From the NCBI RefSeq assembly GCF_000147335.1, contig NC_014501.1:4418001-4482000 (forward strand): DNA of 64,000 bases. The letters are read 5' to 3'. Shown here in pieces: positions 26,231-35,650 of this stretch. Each line of letters starts with the position of its first letter. The first letter of the stretch is position 1. The notes under the pieces are model-generated. The model did no database searches. It saw only the letters and a list, made by a program, of their open reading frames with translations, and was not told the DNA's origin. The position numbers and the translations under genes were made by a program. The DNA is from Gloeothece verrucosa PCC 7822. GTDB taxonomy: Bacteria; Cyanobacteriota; Cyanobacteriia; Cyanobacteriales; Microcystaceae.

Positions 26231-26308
26231 AGGCCGCAGGCCACAGGAGTAAGTTAAACGATTACCGGTTTTCCTACTCTCTGTTGCCTGTTTTCTGTTG
26301 CCTGTTTC
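26231..26308. repeat. Direct and inverted short repeats between atpD and atpC
   Basis: Two tandem 14-base units CTGTTGCCTGTTTY at 26281-26308 directly abut the beta stop codon. A stretch near 26236-26246 (CAGGCCACAGG) is close to the reverse complement of CCTGTTGCCTG, so a hairpin between the two genes is possible. Confidence 0.65.
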
Positions 26309-27784
<1,476 letters not shown>

Positions 27785-27945
27785 TTATAATTCCGCTATA
27801 GGGGAAAAAGTGTAAGGTATTGTAAATTTTGCCACCTCTCAGCTTATCACCTCTGGGGTATGAGAGAGATAATCGTGAGATTTTTTTTGTCGGTAGGTGT
27901 CTGGGAAAATTGACTTTTGCCACTTGAGGAGAAGGGGGGCGGCAT

Positions 27946-29028
27946 TCAATCGTAGTAGATTTCCCCTTGATCAACGCTGATTAGCTTTTTACGGCTGTCG
28001 CTTGGGGGCTTAAACAGATCAAAAGTTTCACCTGAAGCTAATTGCCAAACTTTGTAGTCTCTCAAGCTGAGGGGAATCTGGGGTTCACAAATTTCCGGTT
28101 GATGATCGCCAAGAATAAAGTAAACATTATTTTCGCCCATCACTTCGGCTAACCCATCTTTATTAATGACGACGGATGTACCTTCATCTACAGCGATCGC
28201 CCAAGCTTTCTCGGTTTCTCCATCTCTGAGTTGACGCGCGATAAAAGCTAGGCTGCGTCCCATTCTATCTCTTTGGGAAAAGTGGGTATCGACGATCGTC
28301 TGTTGTAAATTTGGCCAATGAAAGAAATCATAGGTAAATAGTAAGTCTTCATAAGGATTTTTCAGGGCATCCTTAGAAGTAACCGTATCTGAGCAAGAGT
28401 TAAATATCCATTCCCCTTGGATCATTGCTCCTGCGCTAGTCCCTCCGATAGCTCCGTTCCTATCTATGACTGACTCAATTGCCGCTTTAACCTTTGTCCC
28501 TTGAAAATTACGGGTATATTTACATTGATCTCCACCCGCTACGAAAATTACCTCGGCTTTTTTAATGGTGTCAGCGATCTTGGCTTGGTTTGCCTCCTCA
28601 CGACCAGGATTAGAAAAGACGATAGTTCTTACAGAATTTACCCCTTTCATAGCCAAGATTGGTTGATTGTAACCGGCGTAGTTCTTCTCAATATTTGGCT
28701 GTTTTCCCCTGTCGTCAAAATCTTCTTGATCGCCGTCGTTAAGAAAACGAAGCACCACCACATCAACTGTTGTTGAACAGTTTTGACAACCTCTAACTTG
28801 GTTAATCATCCGTTGAATCGCTGAATCTACATCAGGGCCACCTCCTCCTAAATCATAAACTGGACCCGATAGAGAAGTCGGCGTGACATCCTTTGATGAA
28901 CCACTGGCCTGTTGCCAAACTTCTGCCCTTGCAGAAGAATCAGTAAATCCCATAAACCAATACAGAACAGCCATTGAGATCATCAAAAAAATGGCTTGTG
29001 ATTTCCTCAAAGAAAATTTTGAGTTCAT
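27946..29028 (-). CDS. Exported cyanophycinase-like serine peptidase (S51 family)
   Basis: 360 residues. A signal or anchor segment lies at ~10-36 (AIFLMISMAVLYWFMGF). The peptidase S51 core has FVAGGDQCKYTRNF, the nucleophile Ser198 in GGTSAGAM, and DEGTSVVI. Cyanophycinases cut the Asp-Arg polymer cyanophycin into dipeptides. The classical cytoplasmic CphB has no leader and is ~270-290 residues, so this longer protein with an N-terminal hydrophobic segment is probably exported and may act on peptides outside the cytoplasm. No cyanophycin synthetase is nearby. Confidence 0.78.
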   Translation of the reverse strand: MNSKFSLRKSQAIFLMISMAVLYWFMGFTDSSARAEVWQQASGSSKDVTPTSLSGPVYDLGGGGPDVDSAIQRMINQVRGCQNCSTTVDVVVLRFLNDGDQEDFDDRGKQPNIEKNYAGYNQPILAMKGVNSVRTIVFSNPGREEANQAKIADTIKKAEVIFVAGGDQCKYTRNFQGTKVKAAIESVIDRNGAIGGTSAGAMIQGEWIFNSCSDTVTSKDALKNPYEDLLFTYDFFHWPNLQQTIVDTHFSQRDRMGRSLAFIARQLRDGETEKAWAIAVDEGTSVVINKDGLAEVMGENNVYFILGDHQPEICEPQIPLSLRDYKVWQLASGETFDLFKPPSDSRKKLISVDQGEIYYD

Positions 29029-29165
29029 GGTTAGACCCTCTCGGCTTAAGCCGGACTTATCAGTATTTTTAGGTTTAAAATAAGAAGCTCTTGTTATTTA
29101 TTCTTCTATTCGATGAATTCTTTGCCAAATTATAAGAAGATATTGGTTGTAGCTCCGTTTAATAA

Positions 29166-30050
29166 CTACTCACGACTAACTTCTGATTGCTTCTGGAGTT
29201 GGGAAATGGCTAACTCGAGGACTCGCTGAACTTTTTGCTCAGTTTCAACGCTTAAGGCTGATTGTAGCGGCACTATGGCTGTGGGTGAGCCAATTTTCAT
29301 TAACGCTAGAGCCGCCGATGAGCGGGTTTCTCCATCGAGATGAGCTAAAGATTCTACCAAATGAGGCACGGCTGGCTCATAGGCTAGGTTACCTAAAGCG
29401 GCTGCGGCTTCAGTGCGAACTGTTTCATCGCCATCGCTCAAAGCCTTAATGAGAATGTCAAAGGCCTTTTCTTCTGGGGTTTCTTGAGCAATTTTAGCGA
29501 TCGCTCCGATCACCGCCGCCCTAACCACAGGAGACTCGGAATGAATTTCTTTATACCAAATCTCTTTAGCCTGGGAGCCAATAAAAGCTAATGCCCAAGC
29601 GGCGTGGCCTTTGGTACTTTCGGGATGTTCTTCGCTTGCCAAAATTTCTAATAAAGGAGGAACGGCCTCGGCTCCGGTTCTGGCTAAAGCGGCTACTGAG
29701 GAGCTTTTTACTACTGTATCCTCATCGTGTAAAACGGCATGGATTAAGTGGGGAACTGCACTGGGGGAGGCGATCAGGGTTAAGGTTTTAGCGGCGGCTC
29801 GGCGTACTACTGCATCGGGATGATTTGCCAAGGCTTCTTCTAAAAATGGTACTGCCGGTAAACCGACTTTTCCGAGGGCTTCGGCAAACCCTAGCCGCAC
29901 CATTCCTCGAGAGTCTCCTAAACTCTCTACCATTTGGGCAATCAGTTGGTGATTATGGGAGTCAAAGCTTTCAGTGACGATTTGTTCATTGACTGTCTGT
30001 AGTAGAGCGTCGGTTTCTTCCTCTGACAGCCGCTCAATATGGGTGATCAT
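29166..30050 (-). CDS. HEAT/PBS-lyase repeat protein downstream of cpeR, candidate phycoerythrobilin lyase
   Basis: 294 residues, almost entirely HEAT repeats: SRGMVRLGFAEALGKVG, DAVVRRAAAKTLTLIASPSA, DTVVKSSSVAALARTG, SPVVRAAVIGAIAKI and DETVRTEAAAALGNLAY among others. This is the fold of the E/F-type bilin lyase clan (CpcE, CpeY, CpeF) and of NblB. It ends a reverse-strand run with cpeR, cpeT and cpeS. Size and place fit CpeF, the lyase for the doubly linked bilin on CpeB, but I cannot separate CpeF from other clan members by eye. Confidence 0.65.
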   Translation of the reverse strand: MITHIERLSEEETDALLQTVNEQIVTESFDSHNHQLIAQMVESLGDSRGMVRLGFAEALGKVGLPAVPFLEEALANHPDAVVRRAAAKTLTLIASPSAVPHLIHAVLHDEDTVVKSSSVAALARTGAEAVPPLLEILASEEHPESTKGHAAWALAFIGSQAKEIWYKEIHSESPVVRAAVIGAIAKIAQETPEEKAFDILIKALSDGDETVRTEAAAALGNLAYEPAVPHLVESLAHLDGETRSSAALALMKIGSPTAIVPLQSALSVETEQKVQRVLELAISQLQKQSEVSRE

Positions 30051-30098
30051 GAGATTGTTAGACCTCTTGCATAATTGTATTTTCTGCCGGTTTCCTTG

Positions 30099-30329
30099 TT
30101 AATGATGGCTGGCTTTTTGCTCGCGCAGGATTTGCAGTTGGTTATCGATTTGGGCTAGGAGCGGCTCAAGTTGAGCGAGAGCTTTATTTTTTGGCAATTT
30201 AGCTCGTTGGGCGGTGGTGAGGGTTTCATTGACTAAACGTTCGCGATATTGTTCGAGTTCTGCAATGACTTGGCCGAGTTCTTGGTCTGTGATTGGCTCG
30301 TGATCAGTGAGTTGTGTGTTTTCAGTCAT
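30099..30329 (-). CDS. Small helical protein in the cpe gene run
   Basis: 76 residues: an acidic N-terminus (MTENTQLTDHEPITDQELG) then two amphipathic helices, EQYRERLVNETLTTAQRAKL and LEPLLAQIDNQLQILREQKA, likely a helical hairpin or coiled coil. I do not recognise the family. It lies between cpeR (121 bases upstream) and the HEAT protein (48 bases downstream), all on one strand, so it may belong to the phycoerythrin regulon. There is no good Shine-Dalgarno, and the real gene status is likely but not certain. Confidence 0.5.
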   Translation of the reverse strand: MTENTQLTDHEPITDQELGQVIAELEQYRERLVNETLTTAQRAKLPKNKALAQLEPLLAQIDNQLQILREQKASHH

Positions 30330-30450
30330 ATTGCTTATGTTTGTGTAGTTTGTTAGGGTTTTTTTTAGGGGTAATAAATTCGTTAAAAACTTTATTTCTT
30401 ATTGTCTCAGATTCGGTTCCTCTGGGCCAATTTTTTTTCTTTTAATTTTT

Positions 30451-30756
30451 CTAAATTCGTTGATCAAATCTAGTATAAAAAGAGCCATATTTTAACCAAT
30501 ATTGTTTTAATTCATGATGGGGCAGATGAAGACTTGCCTTCGCTTGGTAAAGAATGACTTGCCGGTGAGCGCCCATCCAAATTTTTCCTTTTATTTCGAC
30601 AGCAATTAATGTGCCGCCTAGACTTGTAATACATTTTTCAAAACGTTCAAGGGCTGAACAGTCTAACGTTTCAAAAATAAAAAAGTTACCTGAACAAATT
30701 AAATGGCGGCTGCGAATCCAAGCTTTCATTTTTTGGCAAGCCACTGGAGGTAACAT
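30451..30756 (-). CDS. cpeR: CpeR, activator of phycoerythrin gene expression
   Basis: 101 residues with the recognisable sequence LPPVACQKMKAWIRSRHLIC, SGNFFIFETLDCSALERFE and KIWMGAHRQVILYQAKASL. CpeR is known from Fremyella as the product of the last gene of the cpeCDESTR operon, needed for cpeBA expression in green light; its mechanism is not settled and it has no classical helix-turn-helix. A strong AGGAGG lies 9 bases before the ATG. The place directly after cpeT confirms the assignment. Confidence 0.85.
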   Translation of the reverse strand: MLPPVACQKMKAWIRSRHLICSGNFFIFETLDCSALERFEKCITSLGGTLIAVEIKGKIWMGAHRQVILYQAKASLHLPHHELKQYWLKYGSFYTRFDQRI

Positions 30757-30791
30757 AGGGTCTTCCTCCTAGAAGTACGAACTGGGAATAT

Positions 30792-31412
30792 TTACTCTGG
30801 GATAAAGCACTGATGGTCACTGTTTTTAAACAGAGGAAGTTCATCAGCAAAACTGGTTCGTTTTTCAAACCTTAATGGTCCATGAACAGACCCCCACACT
30901 TGTTCATGGGTATTAATATCCATGCCTCTATCTAAACTTACCCATGTGTTTTCTGTCAATTCGACTTCACTCACTAAATAAGTTTGTTTTCCATTGCGTT
31001 CAATCAAACATTGATTTCCTTCTACATTGCCTCGCCATAAGTTCCCTTGCTGCCGAAATACCATAGAACAGTTATAACGACGTTCAATACAATGGGGTTT
31101 GAGGGTTGCTAAAATTTCTCGATTATGACCTGACCCTGCATAAAGGTAAGCATCTTTTAAGCCATAATTTTCAATATAAATTTGTTCTTTTTGCTCAACT
31201 AAGCGATGAATTCCTTGTCGATAAGGACTCCAGAGGTCATAATCATAAGTCTGTTCTGAATAAAAACCAATTCCTCCAAAAAAATCGAAGGGAAGAGGAC
31301 GGAAAAAAATCCGAATATGAGCAAAATTTTGGGGATTTTCCCAGGCTTGTTGAGAATTGCTAAAATCTCCGGCCAGGCAACGAGCAAAAGTGAATAATAA
31401 TGAATTGCTCAT
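30792..31412 (-). CDS. cpeT: CpeT, CpcT-family phycobiliprotein lyase
   Basis: 206 residues, a beta-barrel lyase of the T-type family. Features are RCLAGDFSNSQQAWENPQNF, the FGGIGFYSEQTYDYDLWSPYRQ block and QCLIERNGKQTYLVSEVEL. T-type lyases attach bilins to Cys-153/165 of beta subunits, here expected to be Cys165 of CpeB. It starts 2 bases after the cpeS stop, with AAGGA within the end of cpeS, so the two are translationally coupled. Confidence 0.88.
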   Translation of the reverse strand: MSNSLLFTFARCLAGDFSNSQQAWENPQNFAHIRIFFRPLPFDFFGGIGFYSEQTYDYDLWSPYRQGIHRLVEQKEQIYIENYGLKDAYLYAGSGHNREILATLKPHCIERRYNCSMVFRQQGNLWRGNVEGNQCLIERNGKQTYLVSEVELTENTWVSLDRGMDINTHEQVWGSVHGPLRFEKRTSFADELPLFKNSDHQCFIPE

Positions 31413-31414
31413 AT

Positions 31415-31948
31415 TTATTCCTTGTTTAAAGAGCGAATTTCTGAAGCAAAAGAAGCGGTCACCACGCCGGTTCCGCCACTGGTTTTAATCAAAGAAACTC
31501 GAAAGCGAAGATTAGGAGAAGCAAACCATATTCTTTCTTCTGCCATTGCCCGGTCATAAGGAGTCAGTAAGATAAAAGTTCCTTCTTCATTAAAATGATA
31601 ATTGCCGACAGCCGGAATGGTTTCAGCATAGCCTTGATCTCGGAGTAATTTACCTTTTGTTGGGTCGTTAGGGTCGCTAATGGGTACTAGAATAGTGCTT
31701 CCTTTGATGATTTCTCCTTCTTCCCAATCTGACTCTCCTTCCCAGGTCATTTGAAAGGGATGAATTGCCAATTTTGGTTCGATGTGATGAGACTCACATA
31801 AAGCGATTACGGCTGGATCTTCTGGAGATAAAGAGACAATATCAATGGTAGAAATTACTTGTTCAAAATGACTAAAAGCAAGATTATGGGCACTCCGTTG
31901 AGAGCGCCATTGTCCTAGAGAAAGTTCAACAAATTCTGTAATATCCAT
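31415..31948 (-). CDS. cpeS: CpeS, phycoerythrobilin lyase of the CpcS/CpeS family
   Basis: 177 residues from ATG 31948 (MDITEFVELSLGQWRSQRSA); a start 39 bases further up is unlikely because it lies in repetitive spacer sequence. S-type lyases are small beta-barrel proteins that attach bilins to Cys82/84 sites; in Fremyella CpeS loads phycoerythrobilin onto Cys82 of CpeB. Conserved parts seen are SQRSAHNLAF, STILVPISDPNDPTKGKLLR and ERIWFASPNLRFRVSL. It is separated from cpeD by 264 bases of low-complexity purine-rich spacer and is coupled to cpeT. Confidence 0.88.
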   Translation of the reverse strand: MDITEFVELSLGQWRSQRSAHNLAFSHFEQVISTIDIVSLSPEDPAVIALCESHHIEPKLAIHPFQMTWEGESDWEEGEIIKGSTILVPISDPNDPTKGKLLRDQGYAETIPAVGNYHFNEEGTFILLTPYDRAMAEERIWFASPNLRFRVSLIKTSGGTGVVTASFASEIRSLNKE

Positions 31949-32192
31949 ACAAAAGGCAAGGGGCAATAGGCAATAGACAAAAAGCAAGGGAAAAGAGGCA
32001 ATAGGGAAATTTTGCCTGTAACTAGCTTTTAGCCATTGAGACTATTTTAACCTATGCTTCAACTGCTATAACTAAAAAATCACCAAGTTAGAAAAATGGG
32101 TGTGAGGGCTTCAGCAAGAGGCTGAAAAAATCTAAGAAAAAGTAGGAGATAAAGTTGTATTTTTTTGACGCTTCAAAGCAAGAATGGATGGG

Positions 32193-32215
32193 AGTCAGGA
32201 ACTTGTTAGCGACTA
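32193..32215. repeat. Degenerate palindromic repeat, copy 4, overlapping the cpeD stop codon
   Basis: GTCAGGAAC, TT, GTTAGCGAC: same layout as the repeats at 8420 and 14425 but with mismatches in the arms. Its right edge (GACTA) includes the cpeD stop codon TAG on the reverse strand (32213-32215). Confidence 0.45.
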
Positions 32216-32980
32216 AACCACTTCGGTGATGCTAACAATTTTGCCGCCAGCCCGATGAATATGCTGAATTTGAGGAGTCATTTTCGCTCCTGATACGAGA
32301 TATTCTGTATTGCTGACGCGACGTGGGGCATCAAACTTAGCGCCTTTAACCACGATTTTAAACATTTTTTCAGTGGCATCTTGATAAGCACCCAAACGTC
32401 CACCGGAACTGGGCAACTTAATTTTATTTCCACTGTTGGTGGCGATGGCTTCGGCCAGACGAGAAGCACTAAAAGCACTGTCGACTCCGGCATAACCTTG
32501 ATACAGGGACAGAGTGCGGTTATAGTTAACTTGCTTTTGTCCTAGTGTGGTTTTTGCGCCTTTGTAATAAGGAACAATGGTGTCTCCAAAGTTGTCTTGA
32601 TACTCTTGGCTATCGATATAAGAGTCGATTTCCGCGTCGTATCCTTCCTCGATGGAGCGACGGATATGTTCTGATACTTCGGCTTGGGAAGAGGGGGCAC
32701 GTCCTAAAAGATGTTTAAAGTTCAGTTCGACAAAGCGATAGGGAGTACAAGCTTCAAAATAGCGGCGGCGATAAAAATCGGATTTAGCCACTTGACGCAC
32801 GAATTCTCTGACGGTGATATTGCCATTGGTTAATTGAGATTCGGCACTCACTAGCCGCTCACTTTCCATCACGTGAGGGTTGCCTAAAACTTGCTTGTAA
32901 ACGGCACGAATGACGGTTGATAATTGCTCAGGGTCATTGGCAGTACGTAGTTCTATGGGTGCATCTAATACAATAGTCAT
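32213..32980 (-). CDS. cpeD: Phycoerythrin-associated rod linker CpeD
   Basis: 255 residues. A Pfam PBS-linker domain (~20-160) has [40 protein letters not shown] and [16 protein letters not shown]-terminal CpcD-like domain (~205-255) has [11 protein letters not shown] and [14 protein letters not shown]. Linkers of this size join phycoerythrin hexamers in phycobilisome rods. It follows cpeC by 98 bases. The shorter of the two linkers and second in order, it corresponds to CpeD of cpeCD operons; a third linker gene, cpeE, is absent. Confidence 0.88.
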   Translation of the reverse strand: MTIVLDAPIELRTANDPEQLSTVIRAVYKQVLGNPHVMESERLVSAESQLTNGNITVREFVRQVAKSDFYRRRYFEACTPYRFVELNFKHLLGRAPSSQAEVSEHIRRSIEEGYDAEIDSYIDSQEYQDNFGDTIVPYYKGAKTTLGQKQVNYNRTLSLYQGYAGVDSAFSASRLAEAIATNSGNKIKLPSSGGRLGAYQDATEKMFKIVVKGAKFDAPRRVSNTEYLVSGAKMTPQIQHIHRAGGKIVSITEVV

Positions 32981-33078
32981 GGTTGATATTTCCTAACTAG
33001 CTAACAAATATTGCTTGAAAATGATTTTTGAGAAAATAGGGAGCGTGTTTTCTCCCTAATTCCTAATTTTTCTTCAGA

Positions 33079-33957
33079 TTAATTAACCGGCGTAATGCTG
33101 GCAATTACTCCGCCTTGTTGGTGAATCCGTTGATACTCTTGAGAGAGCTTGTTATAGGGAACCAAATACACTTGGTTGCTCCGTCGGTATTTAGAGATGC
33201 GGTTAACTTTTCCAGGTGAGCTATAACCGGTGACCTCGATGCGGTAGACTTTGCCATCATCTCCGGCACCTGCACCCAAACGAGTGCGAGCGGTGTCGGC
33301 GGGTTCTTGGAATGACCAACCATCGCCGGCAGAACCTCCAGAAGGGGGGATGACGGGAATGGGCAATTGTTGGATGACGTATTTATTGAGAACAGGTGCT
33401 TTACCGGCAAGACTCCCTTTGAAGTCACTCGAGGAAGCGCCGCGAGCGAGGGCAAAGAAATGAGTAAACCCGACCATATCTTGACCGGGTTGGGTTTTAT
33501 AGCCTCGGTAGTAAGGAACGATATTTTCTCCGTAGGCACTTTGATATTCATCACTATCTAGGTAAGAATCTATTTCGGCCTCGAATCCTTCTGTATCTAA
33601 GATAGTGCTGTGTTTTCTCATTTCTTCTAAGTCATCGGGAGCGCGACCGAGAAGATGCTTAAAGTTCAGTTCGATAAACCGATAGCGGGGGGAAGTCTCA
33701 AAAAATCGAGAACGATACAGGTCAGATTTGGCCACGGCCCGTACAAATTCCCGGACGCTGAGTTCTCCTTGCTTGAGTTTGGATTCGGGAACAGTTGCCC
33801 GTTCGCTCTCCATCACGTAAGCATTGCCAAGAACTTGCCGATAAACGGCACGAATGACGATCTCAACTTCTTCTAGAGAACGTCCCGGAGTCAGTTCTAT
33901 GGGGGGAGTGTCTTCAAATAGACTGACACCCAATTCGGATGCTGGTCCAAAAACCAT
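33079..33957 (-). CDS. cpeC: Phycoerythrin-associated rod linker CpeC
   Basis: 292 residues. The linker domain (~25-165) has VIRAVYRQVLGNAYVMESER, FVRAVAKSDLYRSRFFETSP and [17 protein letters not shown] Gly/Pro/Ser-rich stretch follows, then the CpcD domain (~235-290; YRIEVTGYSS, YQRIHQQGGVIASI). CpeC attaches the proximal phycoerythrin hexamer to the phycocyanin part of the rod. First gene of the run cpeC-cpeD-cpeS-cpeT-cpeR. A 14-base perfect palindrome lies 126 bases upstream of its start. Confidence 0.88.
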   Translation of the reverse strand: MVFGPASELGVSLFEDTPPIELTPGRSLEEVEIVIRAVYRQVLGNAYVMESERATVPESKLKQGELSVREFVRAVAKSDLYRSRFFETSPRYRFIELNFKHLLGRAPDDLEEMRKHSTILDTEGFEAEIDSYLDSDEYQSAYGENIVPYYRGYKTQPGQDMVGFTHFFALARGASSSDFKGSLAGKAPVLNKYVIQQLPIPVIPPSGGSAGDGWSFQEPADTARTRLGAGAGDDGKVYRIEVTGYSSPGKVNRISKYRRSNQVYLVPYNKLSQEYQRIHQQGGVIASITPVN

Positions 33958-34082
33958 TAAAAAATCTCCTAGATAAGTAGGTTTCGGATGAGATGATTGC
34001 TAAGGTTTGTTTTGAAATTCAACAAACTTTAAGAAACGAAAAAATCAATTTTCTGGTTAAAATTTCGAAAAACTTAACCCTT

Positions 34083-34096
34083 GTATAACGTTATAC
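34083..34096 (-). promoter_or_regulatory. Perfect palindrome upstream of cpeC
   Basis: GTATAACGTTATAC is a perfect 14-base palindrome in the ~250-base spacer between cpeC and the upstream phycobiliprotein-like gene. It may be an operator for the light- or CpeR-dependent control of the cpeC operon. No experimentally known box of this exact sequence comes to mind. Confidence 0.4.
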
Positions 34097-34209
34097 CTTA
34101 CTATGTTTTGTCGCGTTTCTGAAAACTCTGTAAAGAATTGTAACATTTAGGGCTTCTAATAGTTTTGAAGCAATTCTATCTAGAAAATTTATCAATCCTT
34201 TCTCTATCT

Positions 34210-34788
34210 TTAGACATAGGCAAATTTTCTTAAAGACTCGATTAAATGGTCAAAATAGGGACTTAATGCTTGTTGTTCGGGAGCATTAAATTGCTGCAAG
34301 CTAGAGGTTTTCAGGCTTTCCAATCCGCTAATCATAGCTGCTAGAGGAACTTTTAATTCTTGATAAAGTAACTGCATATTTTTCAACCCTTCGGCACGAG
34401 TAAAGGGTATGGTTTGACCGGCAATGCCATAGCTAATACAGCGCAGAAAATGCCAAAAATCGCGCCAGCAAGCTTGTGCCCGTTCAGGGGGATATAAATC
34501 GCCGCCATTTTCAGTAATGCCAGGATATTGAGCTAAAACTTGTTGTCTAGCTGAGTCGACGATTTGTTGGGCTTGGTCTCGTAACAGTCGAGCAGATTCA
34601 ATTAAATGACTGCTGTTAGGAGAAAGATTTTTAATTTGTTCTAACTCATCATCACTCAGATAACGCCCTTCTTCATCAGCCTGCTGAAAAATTGCTAGGG
34701 TGCTGGCATTATGAGTATTTTGCCAAGTTTCAAAACCGACAATTCTTGAGAGGGGAATTAATTGTTTAGCTCTTTCAGTTAATAGCAT
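34210..34788 (-). CDS. Orphan phycobiliprotein-like protein
   Basis: 192 residues with the globin-like fold of phycobilisome alpha/beta subunits. The bilin-site region reads RAQACWRDFWHFLRCISYGI, aligned with [19 protein letters not shown] of CpeB, so the chromophore Cys, the Arg-Asp pair and the following helix are kept. YPGITENGGDLYPPERAQAC also matches the loop before it. The N-terminal ~20 residues and the C-terminal part (AALISGLESLK region) differ from real rod or core subunits. It may be a divergent bilin-binding or partner protein, such as a sensor or assembly factor. It is divergent from the HEAT gene at 34900 and lies before cpeC. Confidence 0.7.
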   Translation of the reverse strand: MLLTERAKQLIPLSRIVGFETWQNTHNASTLAIFQQADEEGRYLSDDELEQIKNLSPNSSHLIESARLLRDQAQQIVDSARQQVLAQYPGITENGGDLYPPERAQACWRDFWHFLRCISYGIAGQTIPFTRAEGLKNMQLLYQELKVPLAAMISGLESLKTSSLQQFNAPEQQALSPYFDHLIESLRKFAYV

Positions 34789-34899
34789 AGATTATTGACT
34801 ATAGTGGGTTGCCCTTGAAGGGTCTTAGTTTTCATCTTCCCAAAAAGATAGCTCTCCAGTAAAGTAAGCTTAATAGTTAATTATGTACTACAACTTGCC

Positions 34900-35562
34900 A
34901 TGCAACTAAGCCAAATAAAAGCCGAGTTAGCTAATCCTGACCCAATGGAACGACTCCAAGCCATTTTAGCCTTAAAAAATTATGAGGCAGAGATAGCCAT
35001 GCCTTTACTGTTGAGTCAATTACAAGAAAAAGAGTATTTAGTGCGTTCTTTTGTGGCGATGGCATTGGGAAAGCAGAGGACAGAGCAAGCTTTTGCGGCT
35101 TTATTAGAGATGATGAAGTTTGATGTTGACCCTCATGTGCGAGCCGAAGCGGCGAATTCTCTCTCGTTGTTTGAGCAACTTTCTGTGTCTCATCTGGTGG
35201 CGACATTTTACCAAGATGATCATTGGCTAGTTCGTTGTAGTATCATTGCGGCTTTGGCAGAATTGAATTGTCCTCAAGCACTCTTAGAAGTGTGTACTTT
35301 GGGAGTCAATGAAGAAGAGTTATCTGTGCAAGAGGCTTGTGTCAATGCTTTATGTTTATTGGCCAACACCCCTAAACAGCAAGAAGCTTTAACACAAATT
35401 TTATCAAAAGTCAATGATCCGTCTTGGCGTGTGCGTGTGAAAGTGATTGACGCATTGGGTCATTTTGATCGCTCTCAAGCTCAATCTGCCTTGCATTACC
35501 TGAGTAAAGATGTGGATCATCGAGTGGCCGAAGCCGCCTTAAAAAAATTGGCAGAAATTTAA
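34900..35562 (+). CDS. HEAT repeat protein, NblB-like
   Basis: 220 residues, close to the length of NblB of Synechococcus (~219). HEAT/PBS-lyase repeats are clear: DPMERLQAILALKNYEAEIA, EYLVRSFVAMALGKQRTEQA, DPHVRAEAANSLSLFEQ, DHWLVRCSIIAALAELNC, and a last one at WRVRVKVIDALGHFD. NblB-type proteins bind phycobilisomes or bilins and help degradation of phycobilisomes under starvation. Location in the cpe region, 88 bases before pebA on the same strand, also allows a lyase or chaperone role in phycoerythrin assembly. Confidence 0.65.
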   Translation: MQLSQIKAELANPDPMERLQAILALKNYEAEIAMPLLLSQLQEKEYLVRSFVAMALGKQRTEQAFAALLEMMKFDVDPHVRAEAANSLSLFEQLSVSHLVATFYQDDHWLVRCSIIAALAELNCPQALLEVCTLGVNEEELSVQEACVNALCLLANTPKQQEALTQILSKVNDPSWRVRVKVIDALGHFDRSQAQSALHYLSKDVDHRVAEAALKKLAEI

Positions 35563-35650
35563 AGAAATATTACTTTGTCTCAGGAAAACGATACAGGGGT
35601 AAGTAAGTTCCGATAAGCTAAGTTTCGGCTAATGTATCTATACATCCCTT

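Noticed and set aside
33105-33554. 149-codon reverse ORF in another frame of cpeC
   Set aside because: Overlaps the conserved linker gene completely; no independent evidence.
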